Source: Chaetorhynchus papuensis
Lineage: Eukaryota; Chordata; Aves; Passeriformes; Rhipiduridae
Assembly: GCA_013396525.1 (NCBI GenBank)
Contig: VWYX01000014.1
Span: forward strand, 248,001 to 312,000
Direction: 5' to 3'
Length of the DNA stretch: 64,000 nucleotides
The position numbers and the translations under genes are program-made. Below are positions 24,201 through 30,850 of this stretch, in pieces. Under the pieces are notes generated by a model. It was not told where the DNA came from and searched no databases. It was given only the letters and a program-made list of their open reading frames with translations. Every line of letters starts with the position of its first letter. Position 1 is the stretch's first letter.

Positions 24201-24694
24201 GCTTAAAATTAACAGTTAGGGGGAAAAGACAAATCTGAAGGTCTAATCGAGTTCTGGAGATGCCTGACAAAAAACGTAATCGAATCATAGAATTATTAAG
24301 GTTGGAAAAGGCCTCCAAGACCATTGAGCCCAACTGTTAACCCAGCACCACTGGATTAATACCACAAAACCATATCCCCAAGGGCCACATCCACGCATTT
24401 TTTGAACACTTCCAGGGATGGTGTTTCCACTACTTCCCTGTTCCACTGACTGACCACCCTCTCAGTGAATAGGTCCATTTCACCAGAGTGACTCAGGTAA
24501 AACTCTGGAAACAGATTCTGGGAAAAAATATGCTGTTGGGCACACAGGTCTAAAAGGTCAATGTCATTTGTCTTTGAAGAAATGTTGAATAACCATATTT
24601 AATCCATCTTTTTCAGATCCTTGTAGAACAAAAAAAGAAAGAAAGTGATCATCTAATCATCAAGCGACGGCTGCGATCAAGAATAGCAAAATAA
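175..24694 (+). CDS. KIF20B: KIF20B (kinesin-6, MPHOSPH1), 3' 25 coding exons; 5' end outside the window
   Basis: Plus-end-directed mitotic kinesin of the kinesin-6 family; known roles of the family member are at the spindle midzone and midbody in cytokinesis and abscission, and in neuronal polarity. Seen: 25 exons whose GT-AG junctions all keep one frame, spanning 175-286, 738-809, 1230-1376, 1816-1978, 2941-3195, 3962-4101, 4691-4841, 5776-6001, 6572-6633, 6822-6941, 8533-8698, 11752-12949, 14687-14825, 15097-15219, 15686-15746, 16342-16467, 16728-16864, 17828-17983, 18878-19054, 19614-19778, 21084-21287, 21662-21739, 22482-22629, 24004-24146 and 24617-24694. They encode about 1,514 residues. 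Order: rear half of the motor (window residues 1-165), acidic neck, coiled coil (about 200-1300), basic tail. Human KIF20B is about 1,820 residues, so about 300 N-terminal residues with the P-loop lie upstream. Tail blocks such as RFPKPEMEIQFTPLQP are nearly identical to human as I recall it. KIF20A is excluded for the full-length form because the stalk is about twice as long. Confidence 0.97.
738..809 (+). CDS. KIF20B: KIF20B exon: motor core strand after switch I
   Basis: Acceptor ctctttttag, donor AATGA|gtaagt; 72 nt. It completes SRSHS and continues IFTVKVLKIEDSGTPRVTRVNE, the central beta-strand of the kinesin motor. Phase matches both neighbours. Confidence 0.93.
1230..1376 (+). CDS. 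KIF20B: KIF20B exon: motor, switch II DLAGSE
   Basis: Acceptor tgctttcag, donor TCAAA|gtaagt; 147 nt. It encodes LSLCDLAGSERY, the D-x-x-G-x-E switch II motif that senses the gamma-phosphate, then the NINTSLLTLGKCINALK helix found in all kinesins. This is the most diagnostic motor exon in the window. Confidence 0.97.
1816..1978 (+). CDS. KIF20B: KIF20B exon: end of the motor domain
   Basis: Acceptor cttttaaag, donor CAAAAA|gtaagt; 163 nt. It encodes LQQHIPFRESKLTHFLQGF, the microtubule-binding L12/alpha5 region, and YEETLNVLKFSAIAQK, the closing helix. Kinesin-6 members share the FSAIAQ ending, where most kinesins have F-A-x-R-A. Confidence 0.95.
2941..3195 (+). CDS. KIF20B: KIF20B exon: neck region with acidic cluster
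   Basis: Acceptor ttctgggtag, donor TATATG|gtatgt; 255 nt, phase 0 at both ends. It encodes VLVMDTSILPQDQSFG, then an acidic run (FEDDDDEMEEQ) and a Glu/Lys-rich segment leading into the neck coil. Human KIF20B has a similar acidic stretch here. This part evolves quickly, so its identity rests on position and phase. Confidence 0.88.
3285..3302 (+). repeat. Poly-T tract (T18)
   Basis: Uninterrupted run of 18 T within a pyrimidine-rich stretch of intron, just after the 2941-3195 exon. Likely length-variable. Confidence 0.85.
3962..4101 (+). CDS. KIF20B: KIF20B exon: neck coiled coil
   Basis: Acceptor taattctag, donor TTCAA|gtaagc; 140 nt. It encodes LVEELRNKLITEKKNKLLLE then IREEVIQEFTHYFAERELDF, closely matching human KIF20B (IREEVTQEFTQYW). 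Confidence 0.94.
4691..4841 (+). CDS. KIF20B: KIF20B exon: neck coil continuation
   Basis: Acceptor tctactctag; 151 nt. It encodes LEENSEKRLEIFKELV, then a poorly conserved linker ending QAGPL. The donor is CCTCTG|gtattt. The stronger-looking GAAAA|gtaaat at 4798 was rejected because joining it to the next exon makes an immediate stop. Confidence 0.85.
5776..6001 (+). CDS. KIF20B: KIF20B exon: start of stalk
   Basis: Acceptor tatctttcag, donor CCAAAG|gtaagc; 226 nt. It encodes YIDFEGVIDSLQNDITDIK, AEAAHQYIVSLEDPQE and KITAELVETKEELEKKTK. These match the human blocks FEDIIDSLQDN and YIASLPDPQE. Confidence 0.94.
6572..6633 (+). CDS. KIF20B: KIF20B exon: coiled coil
   Basis: Acceptor ctgttacag, donor ACTGAG|gtaact; 62 nt. 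It encodes FETQRIKLDESAEQLKEATE. Short but phase-consistent, with clean splice sites on both sides. Confidence 0.88.
6822..6941 (+). CDS. KIF20B: KIF20B exon: coiled coil
   Basis: Acceptor tctttttcaag after a long pyrimidine tract, donor GACTAT|gtaagt; exactly 40 codons. It encodes KMNIQNERIQELIDIVKQKD, matching human NQRIKELINIIDQKED. Preceding intron is only 188 nt. Confidence 0.93.
8533..8698 (+). CDS. KIF20B: KIF20B exon; also possible composite last exon
   Basis: Acceptor ttttaacacag, donor AAAG|gtacat; 166 nt. It encodes ENALTTIKRKLAEKN and ends EEEPPTKKG, aligned with human ELQQDEPPAKKG. Beyond the donor the same frame stays open to TAA at 8836-8838, with a poly(A) signal at 8901, so this exon may also serve as an alternative 3' end (separate entry). 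Confidence 0.9.
8699..8838 (+). CDS. KIF20B: Candidate alternative C-terminus of a short KIF20B isoform
   Basis: Read-through of the 8699 donor adds 45 residues before TAA (8836-8838). Seen: the added peptide starts TFSTITRQGGFKKS and ends HYALRRKSALLNCKRK; about a third of its residues are Lys or Arg, and base composition resembles the exon rather than an AT-rich intron. AATAAA follows at 8901 with a GT-rich stretch near 8948. The product would carry about 583 residues in this window, roughly 880 in total. Recalled: KIF20A is about 890 residues and ends in a basic tail (YARILRSRRSPLLKSG...). Inference: a KIF20A-like short form. Alternative: chance open frame, since 45 codons stay open by chance in roughly one case in ten. 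Confidence 0.45.
8901..8906 (+). terminator. Candidate intronic poly(A) signal AATAAA
   Basis: Canonical hexamer 62 bases after the read-through stop. Pyrimidine-rich sequence follows, then ctgtgtatgt near 8950, a reasonable downstream element. It would polyadenylate the short KIF20B form. AATAAA is common by chance in AT-rich intron, so the call rests on its position. Confidence 0.45.
9655..10020 (+). repeat. CR1 LINE fragment, sense strand, with RT remnants
   Basis: Intronic non-LTR retrotransposon remnant. Its broken frames still read PVLCNIFMNNLDAG and LEGREALQRDLGKL, the degenerate form of the CR1 ORF2 reverse-transcriptase end. It continues to a CR1-type 3' end (gatgatccttgagggtct... 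ttctatgattcc). It is 5' truncated and internally deleted between the RT piece and the 3' UTR. Not coding now. Confidence 0.85.
10021..11751 (+). other. Remainder of the 3.05-kb KIF20B intron
   Basis: AT-rich intronic sequence after the CR1 fragment, ending in a T-rich tract (tttgttttggttttgttttta) before the large stalk exon. No other gene or repeat recognised. Confidence 0.5.
11752..12949 (+). CDS. KIF20B: KIF20B large stalk exon (1.2 kb coiled coil)
   Basis: Acceptor tttgtttttag, donor GAACT|gtaagt; 1,198 nt, the largest exon. It encodes almost uninterrupted heptad-repeat coiled coil rich in Glu, Lys, Gln and Leu (EILALKERTETLEGQVAALE onward). One non-coil break is near ESSAVDIDSVNVKDSLDSQK. 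The block SFHHSIESIWEECKIIIKAS matches human SFHSSIEAIWEECKEIVKAS and fixes the identity. The stalk dimerises the motor and spaces it from the tail. Confidence 0.97.
13451..13868 (-). mobile_element. Solo LTR of an endogenous retrovirus, antisense in KIF20B intron
   Basis: A 418-bp block bounded by perfect 6-bp inverted ends TGATGC...GCATCA (the TG...CA form of retroviral LTRs). Read on the - strand it has TATAAAA (13600-13606), then AATAAA (13515-13520) 80 bases on, then about 65 bases of U5-like sequence, so U3-R-U5 order is intact. There is no internal viral sequence, so it is a solo LTR left by recombination. I found no clean target-site duplication (ggtat / gtgta at the flanks). Class not assigned. 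Confidence 0.72.
14687..14825 (+). CDS. KIF20B: KIF20B exon: coiled coil with tandem donor
   Basis: Acceptor ctaacccaag; 139 nt. It encodes DLQRKEEEYTDLKEKF and DAKKQIQQVQKE, almost identical to human. The in-frame donor is GAG|gttggt; a better donor (gtaacc) sits 4 bases downstream but shifts the frame. Confidence 0.92.
15097..15219 (+). CDS. KIF20B: KIF20B exon: coiled coil
   Basis: Acceptor ctttttgcag, donor AAAAAG|gtattt; 41 codons, phase 0 at both ends. It encodes KQVNELEKIKKQFSEELDFK then QRTILQLKK, matching human ELDMKQRTIQQLK. Confidence 0.94.
15686..15746 (+). CDS. KIF20B: KIF20B exon: coiled coil
   Basis: Acceptor gatatttag, donor CATAAAG|gtcaga; 61 nt. It encodes EQLNKEKLEEISKQYEKTHK, matching human EQLNNQKVEEAIQQYERACK. 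Confidence 0.92.
16342..16467 (+). CDS. KIF20B: KIF20B exon: highly conserved coil segment
   Basis: Acceptor caaattttcag, donor TTTTGG|gtaatc; 126 nt. It encodes KEKIIEDMRMTLEEQEQTQI and EQDQVLEAKLEE, essentially identical to human over more than 30 residues. This is the strongest single match in the stalk. Confidence 0.96.
16728..16864 (+). CDS. KIF20B: KIF20B exon: coiled coil
   Basis: Acceptor ttttgactag, donor CTGAAG|gtaaaa; 137 nt. It encodes ELEAWKQKYRELNNQCNSD and continues through ENEELIKLQEELK. Moderately conserved with human. Confidence 0.9.
17828..17983 (+). CDS. KIF20B: KIF20B exon: coiled coil
   Basis: Acceptor atcaaattag, donor GAAATT|gtaagt; 52 codons. It encodes KYQTDRKKWLEEKMGLINQ and VKEAENHRNREMRKFVEDRE, matching human NADRKKWLEEKMMLITQAKE. 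Confidence 0.95.
18878..19054 (+). CDS. KIF20B: KIF20B exon: end of stalk
   Basis: Acceptor caatatttag, donor GAAAAG|gtcaat; 59 codons. It encodes LTAQLVEKDSNLQKWREERD and ELVEALEVQLKTLASSTIQK, matching human EKDSDLQKWREERDQLVAALE. Confidence 0.95.
19614..19778 (+). CDS. KIF20B: KIF20B exon: stalk-tail transition
   Basis: Acceptor tgtttattag, donor AAAGAG|gtatgt; 55 codons. It encodes DKETDIEDLRKQLAEKDDFI and a Pro-containing end (AEVPLPEEGQDK) where the coiled coil stops. Weakly conserved, supported by phase and position. Confidence 0.88.
21084..21287 (+). CDS. KIF20B: KIF20B exon: conserved tail core
   Basis: Acceptor atacttgcag, donor AATGAG|gtgtga; 68 codons. It encodes VLDSTEVSTEDGKTSRFPK, PEMEIQFTPLQPHKMEVKHQ and a basic run RPRRKRKS. 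The FTPLQP and TSPVT blocks have Thr/Ser-Pro sites of the type phosphorylated in mitosis; M-phase phosphorylation and Pin1 binding of this tail are known for the human protein. The match to human is nearly exact. Confidence 0.96.
21662..21739 (+). CDS. KIF20B: KIF20B exon: small symmetric tail exon
   Basis: Acceptor attttcttta-g; 78 nt, phase 0 at both ends. It encodes DFVKSENKRNAKPAMADSPS and TSNKKM. The donor ATG|gtttga is weak. The exon could be skipped without changing the frame. Confidence 0.83.
22482..22629 (+). CDS. KIF20B: KIF20B exon: basic tail
   Basis: Acceptor tttttgtacag, donor CTAAAG|gtttgt; 148 nt. It encodes KEYRLRRQESSLSKKSAKKK, then DGTLQKIGDFFQSSPTIF, matching human EGTLQKFGDFLQHSPSIL. 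Confidence 0.94.
24004..24146 (+). CDS. KIF20B: KIF20B exon: basic tail
   Basis: Acceptor tgtcttctag, donor TCTTCA|gtgagt; 143 nt. It encodes KKLIETISSPKSAEPENVKE and KPKRAKRKLYTTDISCPLDI, matching human QPKRAKRKLYTSEISSPIDI. The KPKRAKRK block is a likely nuclear localisation signal, fitting the interphase nuclear location known for KIF20B. Confidence 0.95.
24283..24475 (-). repeat. CR1 LINE 3' fragment in the last KIF20B intron
   Basis: Starts with aatcatagaattattaagg ttggaaaaggcc, the reverse complement of the CR1 3' terminus, and runs through the typical cactgactgaccaccctctc section before becoming unrecognisable. 5'-truncated copy that fills much of the 470-nt intron. Both splice sites are intact outside it. 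Confidence 0.88.
24617..24694 (+). CDS. KIF20B: KIF20B last coding exon and stop
   Basis: Acceptor tctttttcag; 25 codons plus TAA (24692-24694). It encodes ILVEQKKKESDHLIIKRRLR then SRIAK, matching the human C-terminus (ESDHQIIKRRLRTKTAK). Confidence 0.96.
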   Translation: MLVEQKKKESDHLIIKRRLRSRIAK

Positions 24695-24860
24695 CCTTGC
24701 AAAAGTGTGTTTATATTTCTTAGCTAGGACCTATTCCCATTGTATTATTCTTGCTCATTATATGTACGAAGCAGTAGATATTTAGTTATGCTTCAAAATC
24801 TGTATATAGTTGTATAGAATTGTTCTGATGCTATTAAAATTGAGAAGTTCCAGAAAGCTT
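24695..24860 (+). other. KIF20B: KIF20B 3' UTR, short
   Basis: AT-rich sequence from the stop codon to the inferred cleavage zone just after the ATTAAA signal, only about 160 nt. The 3' boundary is inferred, not seen. Confidence 0.75.
24833..24838 (+). terminator. KIF20B poly(A) signal ATTAAA
   Basis: Common variant hexamer, 139 nt after the stop. A GT-rich downstream element (gcttgtgtgtg) follows at about 24858-24868, the expected spacing for cleavage near 24855. Confidence 0.75.
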
Positions 24861-25389
24861 GTGTGTGAAACTTCTTTTTTGTTTACTAGGAACAGTGTCT
24901 TTGGAAGTGTTCATGACTTACTCATTGTGCAGTAAGAGCTATGCTTGTGTAGAATGGTTTAAATTATTTTTTTTCACACAGCCTATGTACCTTGACTTTG
25001 AGGGGAAAGAAATGTGTACACATTGATACTTGTATATCCTTAAATTCTTTTAAAATACTGAAAAAGTTGCTTGCCTCAACTTCAGCTCCTTTGGGGTGAA
25101 TTTTTTTCAGCCTTTTGGCATTCCAGTTACAGACAAAGTGAAGGCTTCTGGAAGGAAAATATGAGGACACTGTTTCATAGAGGTCAAGCCTTTATCTTTG
25201 GCAAAAGAAAACAAGGAGGAACAGTGGCATCATTTGATCAGACAGCTGATGAAAAGGGGGGTGACTTCCTGGAGTTAAAGTGAAAAAGGGAGCAGAATAT
25301 TTTTGGGATGAGCTTGCCGTAGATAATGCAAGTATTTGAACGTGTTTGAAACCTGATTCGTGCTGTGAGAGAGGAAAACTAAAAATGCT

Positions 25390-25610
25390 TTACCCAACCG
25401 CGGCCGCAGGCTCTGTGCAGGGCCGGTTCCCGTGCGAGCCCCGCCGGGAGTGCAGCCCCCGGGAGGTGGCGCCGGGACACCGCCAGCCGCGGCACGGGCA
25501 CAGCCGGGAGGGGCTGCGGGCTTTGCTGTGTCTGAGCTAACCCGCCTTTGATCCCATTCAGCCGAGCTTCGCAGGGAAAGGTTCGGAGCGGACTCGCAGG
25601 ACTCTATTCT
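25390..25610. promoter_or_regulatory. CpG-rich block (possible orphan CpG island)
   Basis: About 220 bp with dense CpG and high G+C (gcggccgc, gccccgccggg, ggtggcgccggg, agccgcggcacggg) in an otherwise AT-rich, CpG-poor window. It lies about 530 bp past the KIF20B poly(A) site. It could be the promoter of an unseen noncoding or distant gene, or an insulator, since it contains a CTCF-like motif at 25459. Open frames across it (113 codons on -) look like composition effects, not protein. Confidence 0.5.
25459..25472 (+). promoter_or_regulatory. CTCF-like motif
   Basis: CCGGGAGGTGGCGC fits 12 of 14 positions of the core CCASYAGRKGGCRS, including the whole AGGTGGC centre, inside the CpG-rich block. 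Motif match by eye only. Confidence 0.4.
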
Positions 25611-28600
25611 GCCCAAGTCCTAGCCCTCCAGATCTTTTTTCCCCGCTCCCAGCTGCCCATGCACACAGCAAGGGGCACAGAGCAATGGGCACAGAGCCCT
25701 GGCACCAGCGGGGTTTGGTCAGTATCTCCTAACAGTATTCCTGCTCTGCCGTGTGGTACCGCCTCAAAGCAACGCCAGAAATGATTGCACGGGCTCTGTG
25801 CAAAAAAACCAAACGCTAGTCCTCCCCTCGGCGACCTTTAACACTCTGGCTGTGGTCAGATGAGCCAGCTGAAAGGTTCTTGGCTGGCAACATGTCCCCA
25901 TGCTATCTCCTACAGATTCAATTTCTTAAAGGATAGAAGCATGGAAGTAAGCTGACATGAGTGAGTTACTTGAGTGTGTTTGACAAGAGCCTTGAAAGCA
26001 GCTGGCAATAGAATACTGTTTTATTTTCTGAAGAAGAGAGAATCACAGTATTTGTTGCTGTACAAGGAAAAACTATTTCCTTGCCTGTAGACTTGGGATA
26101 TTGAGGTTTGTGTTCTGGGGAAAAAGGATTGGTGAAAAAAAAAAAGATAAATTACCTGTTTATATTTAAATACCTCATTAAGTTTAACTGCTTGGTGTTA
26201 ACCAGACACTTCTGCATATGAATTCCAATGTGGAAGTTTGTCCTGATCTTGAGAGGGATCATCTAATCATCCTCCCAGGAGAGACAGGCAGCTGCTACAC
26301 AAGTACTAAACCAAGGAATTTATGTAAGAAGATGCCTTTGAAATTAGTCATACCAGGTTTTTTTTTAACCTGATCCATGTATAACAGTTACAATATAACA
26401 CTGTTTGAACTTTGTGAGAAACAGGTTTAAAAGTTTAGTTTGAGTACTGTAAGAGGATGCATCAATGTTTTATTCCACTGTGAAAGGTGTGTTCTACATC
26501 TAGCCCATATTGCTTATTATGATTTGGGTTTTAGGATAGCCCTGAAAAGGGGGAAAAATATTACTAACATGGGAGGCAAAAGTATCTAGAAAAAAAGAAT
26601 CTAATCATATAAAAGCTGTTATCTCCATCCACTGTTAATGAGACCTGAACAAATGGTCTGGTAGACAGCAGTGTGACTCAGGACCAGATTGCAAAATCAA
26701 ACACTGTAACTTGAAGTGATCACAAGGCCATTGCAGCTGACTCTGATTAACTGCACTCTGTGAATTACTTAAGCTGATTTTTCCATTCTGGAAATCTCAA
26801 AGTTATTGACTATGTGACATTAGAGGCAGAGGCTTAGTAATGAACAATCTTGAACAAGAGATGCTAGTTCAGTTTCACCTATATCAAACATTTATGTGAT
26901 TATATCACCAAAGAGCTATTTTTTTTCATTTTGAAACAGCATTTTCATCATGAGAACAGCTTAATTACTCATTTCCACTGTACAACACCTCCCTTCTCCC
27001 CCCCAGCGTATTCACTTGTGCTCTGCTGCTACACAATTGACCTTTTAAAAAAGGTCAGTGGTGGTTCTCAGAGTTATTTGTGTGCATTTTCATAATGCAG
27101 AACTGGCAGGGAAGATAAGTTGCTCCACTTAAAAGAGTAATTAAACACTTAAGACAGAAGTTTTATCAGTTTGACACCCTCTGACATTTAACTGCTATGA
27201 CAATAGAGTGTCATACAAAGTCATTGGCAATTTTTTGAGTCACCGTGTTGTCAGTGAGTTCCATCAAGACTAAATCTTTGTGAGGTGATGAGGGCAAGAG
27301 GGGCATTATTACTACAAAAATTAATTTCAGCACTGCTCTTTTGCTAGCAGAAGTTCCTAGCAAATGGCAGTTCTGGCTCCTCTCTGCAGTGCTCTGGGCT
27401 GCTGCAGTGCTCTCATCCAGGCCATGGGCACTGCACAGCAGTTGGTTAAGGAACAGATAAACTGGCTGGCTTGTCATTTCTGCAAAGTCTCTGAGCTCCC
27501 TATTGCCCTATGATAAGTAGAATAAAATTACCTGTGTTTACTCCCAGATACATCAGCCTTTTAACATTTAACATGATGTTACTTCTCAGGTTTTGATGAA
27601 TTATTTAGACCATGATTTCAGCAGAACTGAGGTTTTGCACCTAAATGCAAGAAGTGTTTGGAGGTCTCAGGCTTTGCTCAATACATGAGGTCACAATTTC
27701 TCAGAAAGAAATATTACAATCACAGTCCAAGTCCTTCCTTACTGGAAGAAACTTTTTATGATCATCTGTGGGAAAGTAGGTTTCAGTGATAGCTGAGATG
27801 CTGCTGCACAGGTTGACATCCTCCCTTCCTTCCACAAAAAGCTCTGGCTTTATCATCATGGTGATTTGGACATGTTTTGTATATATCTTTGTATCTGGGA
27901 TTTAAGATCTTCATGAGGAAGAGATGTTTGGAGAAGAGATAAAAAGGTCCATGCCTTTACAGAAGCATGCTATTTCTGTAATAGGGAAGTCTTTGAAAAG
28001 TGGCTTTGAAGGAATATTTTGCTTTGAGCATTTCTGGGTTTTGAAATAGAGGCAGTGACTGAATTCCTGAGGAAAGTGGTTTTACAGAGACACCTCTGTG
28101 CTCACAGGTATTTGAAAAAGTCACTTGTTCCTGTTTTGGCAGGGAGGAATGTCACTAGCCCTGATCTGATAGCATTATATGTAATGCTCATGTGAGTACT
28201 TGAGTAAGATGTGTTCCTCTTTGGAAAAGAGCACGGGTGTTCGTGTTGAACATCCCAGGAAATGCTTCACTTGTTAAGTGTTTCTGTCTTTCCTTAATTG
28301 TAATGAGAGGTCAGGAGAAAGAATTTATATTTTAGACACTCATTTAATTTTTCCCCGCTCTGAAGTGCAAATCACCCAGCATTCAGATTCCAGAGTCTTG
28401 CACTTTCTCCAGCCACCCAGAAACAGTTTTGGGCTGCTTGTTTTAGGTGGTTCAAAGAATAATTTTGAAATTGGGGAAGTGAAGGCTTTGTGGAAACTCT
28501 GTATGCAAGATGTTCTGGATGTCTTTCTTTCCAAGCGGTTTAACCAGCTAAAACATATTATCCAAATAATAAATTTGAAGAATCCTTGTTTTTCAAATAG

Positions 28601-30587
28601 CAATTTCAACTGTTTTGAAAAAAAAAAAATTGAGGTAATGCTTTGAGCTTAATTTATGTCATCTTTTAAAGCATATAACGTCCGTGTGTGAAATACCACA
28701 TGGTATTTATTTCCACTAGCATCTATTGATAATGTTAAGATGATCAGATAGATGTTCTCATCACTGATATTGACTGTTAGACTTCTTGCTTGTGAAAAAA
28801 CACCCAGTGAAATGCTGACTCCTGCAGACACTGTGTAAGCAAAGCTGGAACAGTGAGTTCCCAGCAGGAAATCACTTGGACAGTCTCACACAAAGTAAGT
28901 TCTCTCTTCCTTGTAGATTAAATTTCATAAACACAGTCAGACTCTAGCGATGCAAATTAGTAATAAAAAATTGAATAGCAAGTACAGTCAGTCTCTTTGA
29001 TTCTCGTGACAGCTTTTGAAAGAAAAATCCTGGAGCTGAATTTCCCTTAATGAGTAACTCCTGTTTACTAATGTAATAAACATAAGTGATGAAAGAAATA
29101 TCTGTTTTACAGATATTGCCAAAATACAAAGTTCTTCATAACTTAAACATTTCATTCTTGTGGGAGGTAGAAATCTGTGTTCCAGTAAAAGACATGTAAG
29201 CCGTACTTCATGCAAGCTGTATTTGCTTATCATTTGTGATTTGCAGGAATTAAATGTTCTGCTCGATTCAAACACGTTTATAATATTTAATTCCCAAAGA
29301 TGTTGAAATTTCACTTTTAGTTACAAAGAAAGTTTCAAAAACCTGAGTAAAACTACCTTTCTCACCTCCTCATTGTTTAGCATTATAGCTACTAGGGAAA
29401 ACATGTTAATTAAAGCAGCTACAGCATGGTCGGTACCTGAAGCTTTGCCAGCTGAACTTCTGGTTTGTGAGATCACAGGGCTGATTTTGGAGCATCAGAG
29501 GGGCCAGTCCCCATTCAGCCAGGCTATGGCTGTACTGAAGGGCTTGTGACTCTAAGCAGTTCCTCCTGCCTGCTCAGTGTGCAGCAGTGCCCTGGAGCCC
29601 AGAGCCTGACGGAGCTGAGTAATGACACGGCTGAGCCTCCCTATGTAGGGCTGTCCCTGGCTTCAGGTGCAGGTGTCTCACCAACACAGAGCTCAGCCTG
29701 GGCTGATGTTCCCTGACTGGCACCTGACATTGCTGCAGAGGCTGACTCCCTCCAGCTGAGGTTCTTCTGCTCCTGTAGGTGCCTATAAGGTGCTGAAGTT
29801 GTGCCATCTTGAGAGCAAACAAGTGTCTCAGTGGGTATCTTCTCTACCCTTCCTTCTTTTCCTCTCTCGCTCATTTTCTAATATGTCACAGCTTTCAAAA
29901 TAGAGGCAGTGTTATTCTGCTGTTTATCCATTCTCTTATAAGCATTTATGTTCTTTATCATATTTTGATTTTACAGTTCAATAAAGTATCATCTACAGTA
30001 AAACAGCACTTGAGGGTACATTTTACTGCAGTTGGAATGGGCTGAATATTTTCAGTTCCCTTTTCATCTAACATTATTTCACTTCTTTTCTCCCAGCCTA
30101 CGTGCAGAATCAAAACATCAATCTTGGTTTTGTTTTTAACTTTACTGAGAGGGATCTTATTGCTAAAGCACAGTAACACCTCTCACATATTTTAATATCT
30201 AATTTTTCAGATTTTGAAGATTCTATTAGTTAACAAAATTATCTTATTGTTTAATTCAAAAACTGGGTTCCAGATCAAATGAGTCCTTAAATAGTATTTT
30301 TTAATGTCAACACGCAAATGACTGAAAATTGAGTAATTTATTACCACATGCACAACACCGAATTGAATAAAAGAGTAGGCAGAGAGCTTCAAAACTACCT
30401 TTTACTTTTTCTTTCTTTTGACATATTTTTCTCTTGGTTGCTGTCAGTTTTTCTCGCACTAACTAAAGGCACATGAAATACTAAAACTAACTACAGATGG
30501 TTGGGAACAGGTCATGATAGATGTGGTGTTGGACAACCCACTAAAAATACATTCAGAACTGAGGTTCTGCAGACCACCAGTTATGGC
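25611..30587. other. Intergenic, no gene seen
   Basis: AT-rich sequence with only short open frames (up to 122 codons at 28278-28646) that resemble no protein I know and lack splice or poly(A) context. One sharp palindrome at 27038 is listed separately. A moderately GC-rich patch at about 29560-29800 is not recognised. Confidence 0.55.
27038..27057. promoter_or_regulatory. Perfect everted repeat of nuclear-receptor half-sites (ER8)
   Basis: TGACCTTTTAAAAAAGGTCA has 9-bp perfect inverted arms with a 2-bp centre. Read as half-sites it is TGACCT, 8 bases, AGGTCA, which is the ER8 arrangement bound by retinoid-type receptors in known cases. Functional status unknown. Confidence 0.4.
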
Positions 30588-30850
30588 AGAATCACAGAAT
30601 GGATCAGGTTGGAAAGGACCAGAGTGAGCCATCCATTGTGTCCAACCTCCCTGCTCATCCCAGAGCACACGGCACAGGATTGTGTCCAAATTGCTCTTGA
30701 ATACCTCCAGTGAGGAAGACTCCATTCCCCCTCTGGGCAATCTATTCCAGGGCATGGTCACCTGCACAGTAAAAAAGTTCTTTTTCCTATTCGTGTGGAA
30801 CAGCCTGTGCATCAGTTTCTGCCTGTTGCCTCTTGTTCTGTGTACTTGGA
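30588..30850 (-). repeat. CR1 LINE 3' fragment
   Basis: Begins agaatcacagaatggatcag gttggaaaggacc, and continues with tccaacctccctgctcatcc and the attccagggcatggtcacc section of CR1 3' UTR/ORF2 end read on the reverse strand. 5'-truncated old copy; the open frames across it are fortuitous. Confidence 0.9.

Noticed and set aside
25275..25616. 113-codon - strand frame through the CpG block
   Set aside because: Composition-driven (Ala/Gly/Pro/Arg); no recognisable domain or exon signals.
28278..28646. 122-codon + strand frame
   Set aside because: No similarity to any family I know; isolated, with AT-rich, intron-like codon use.
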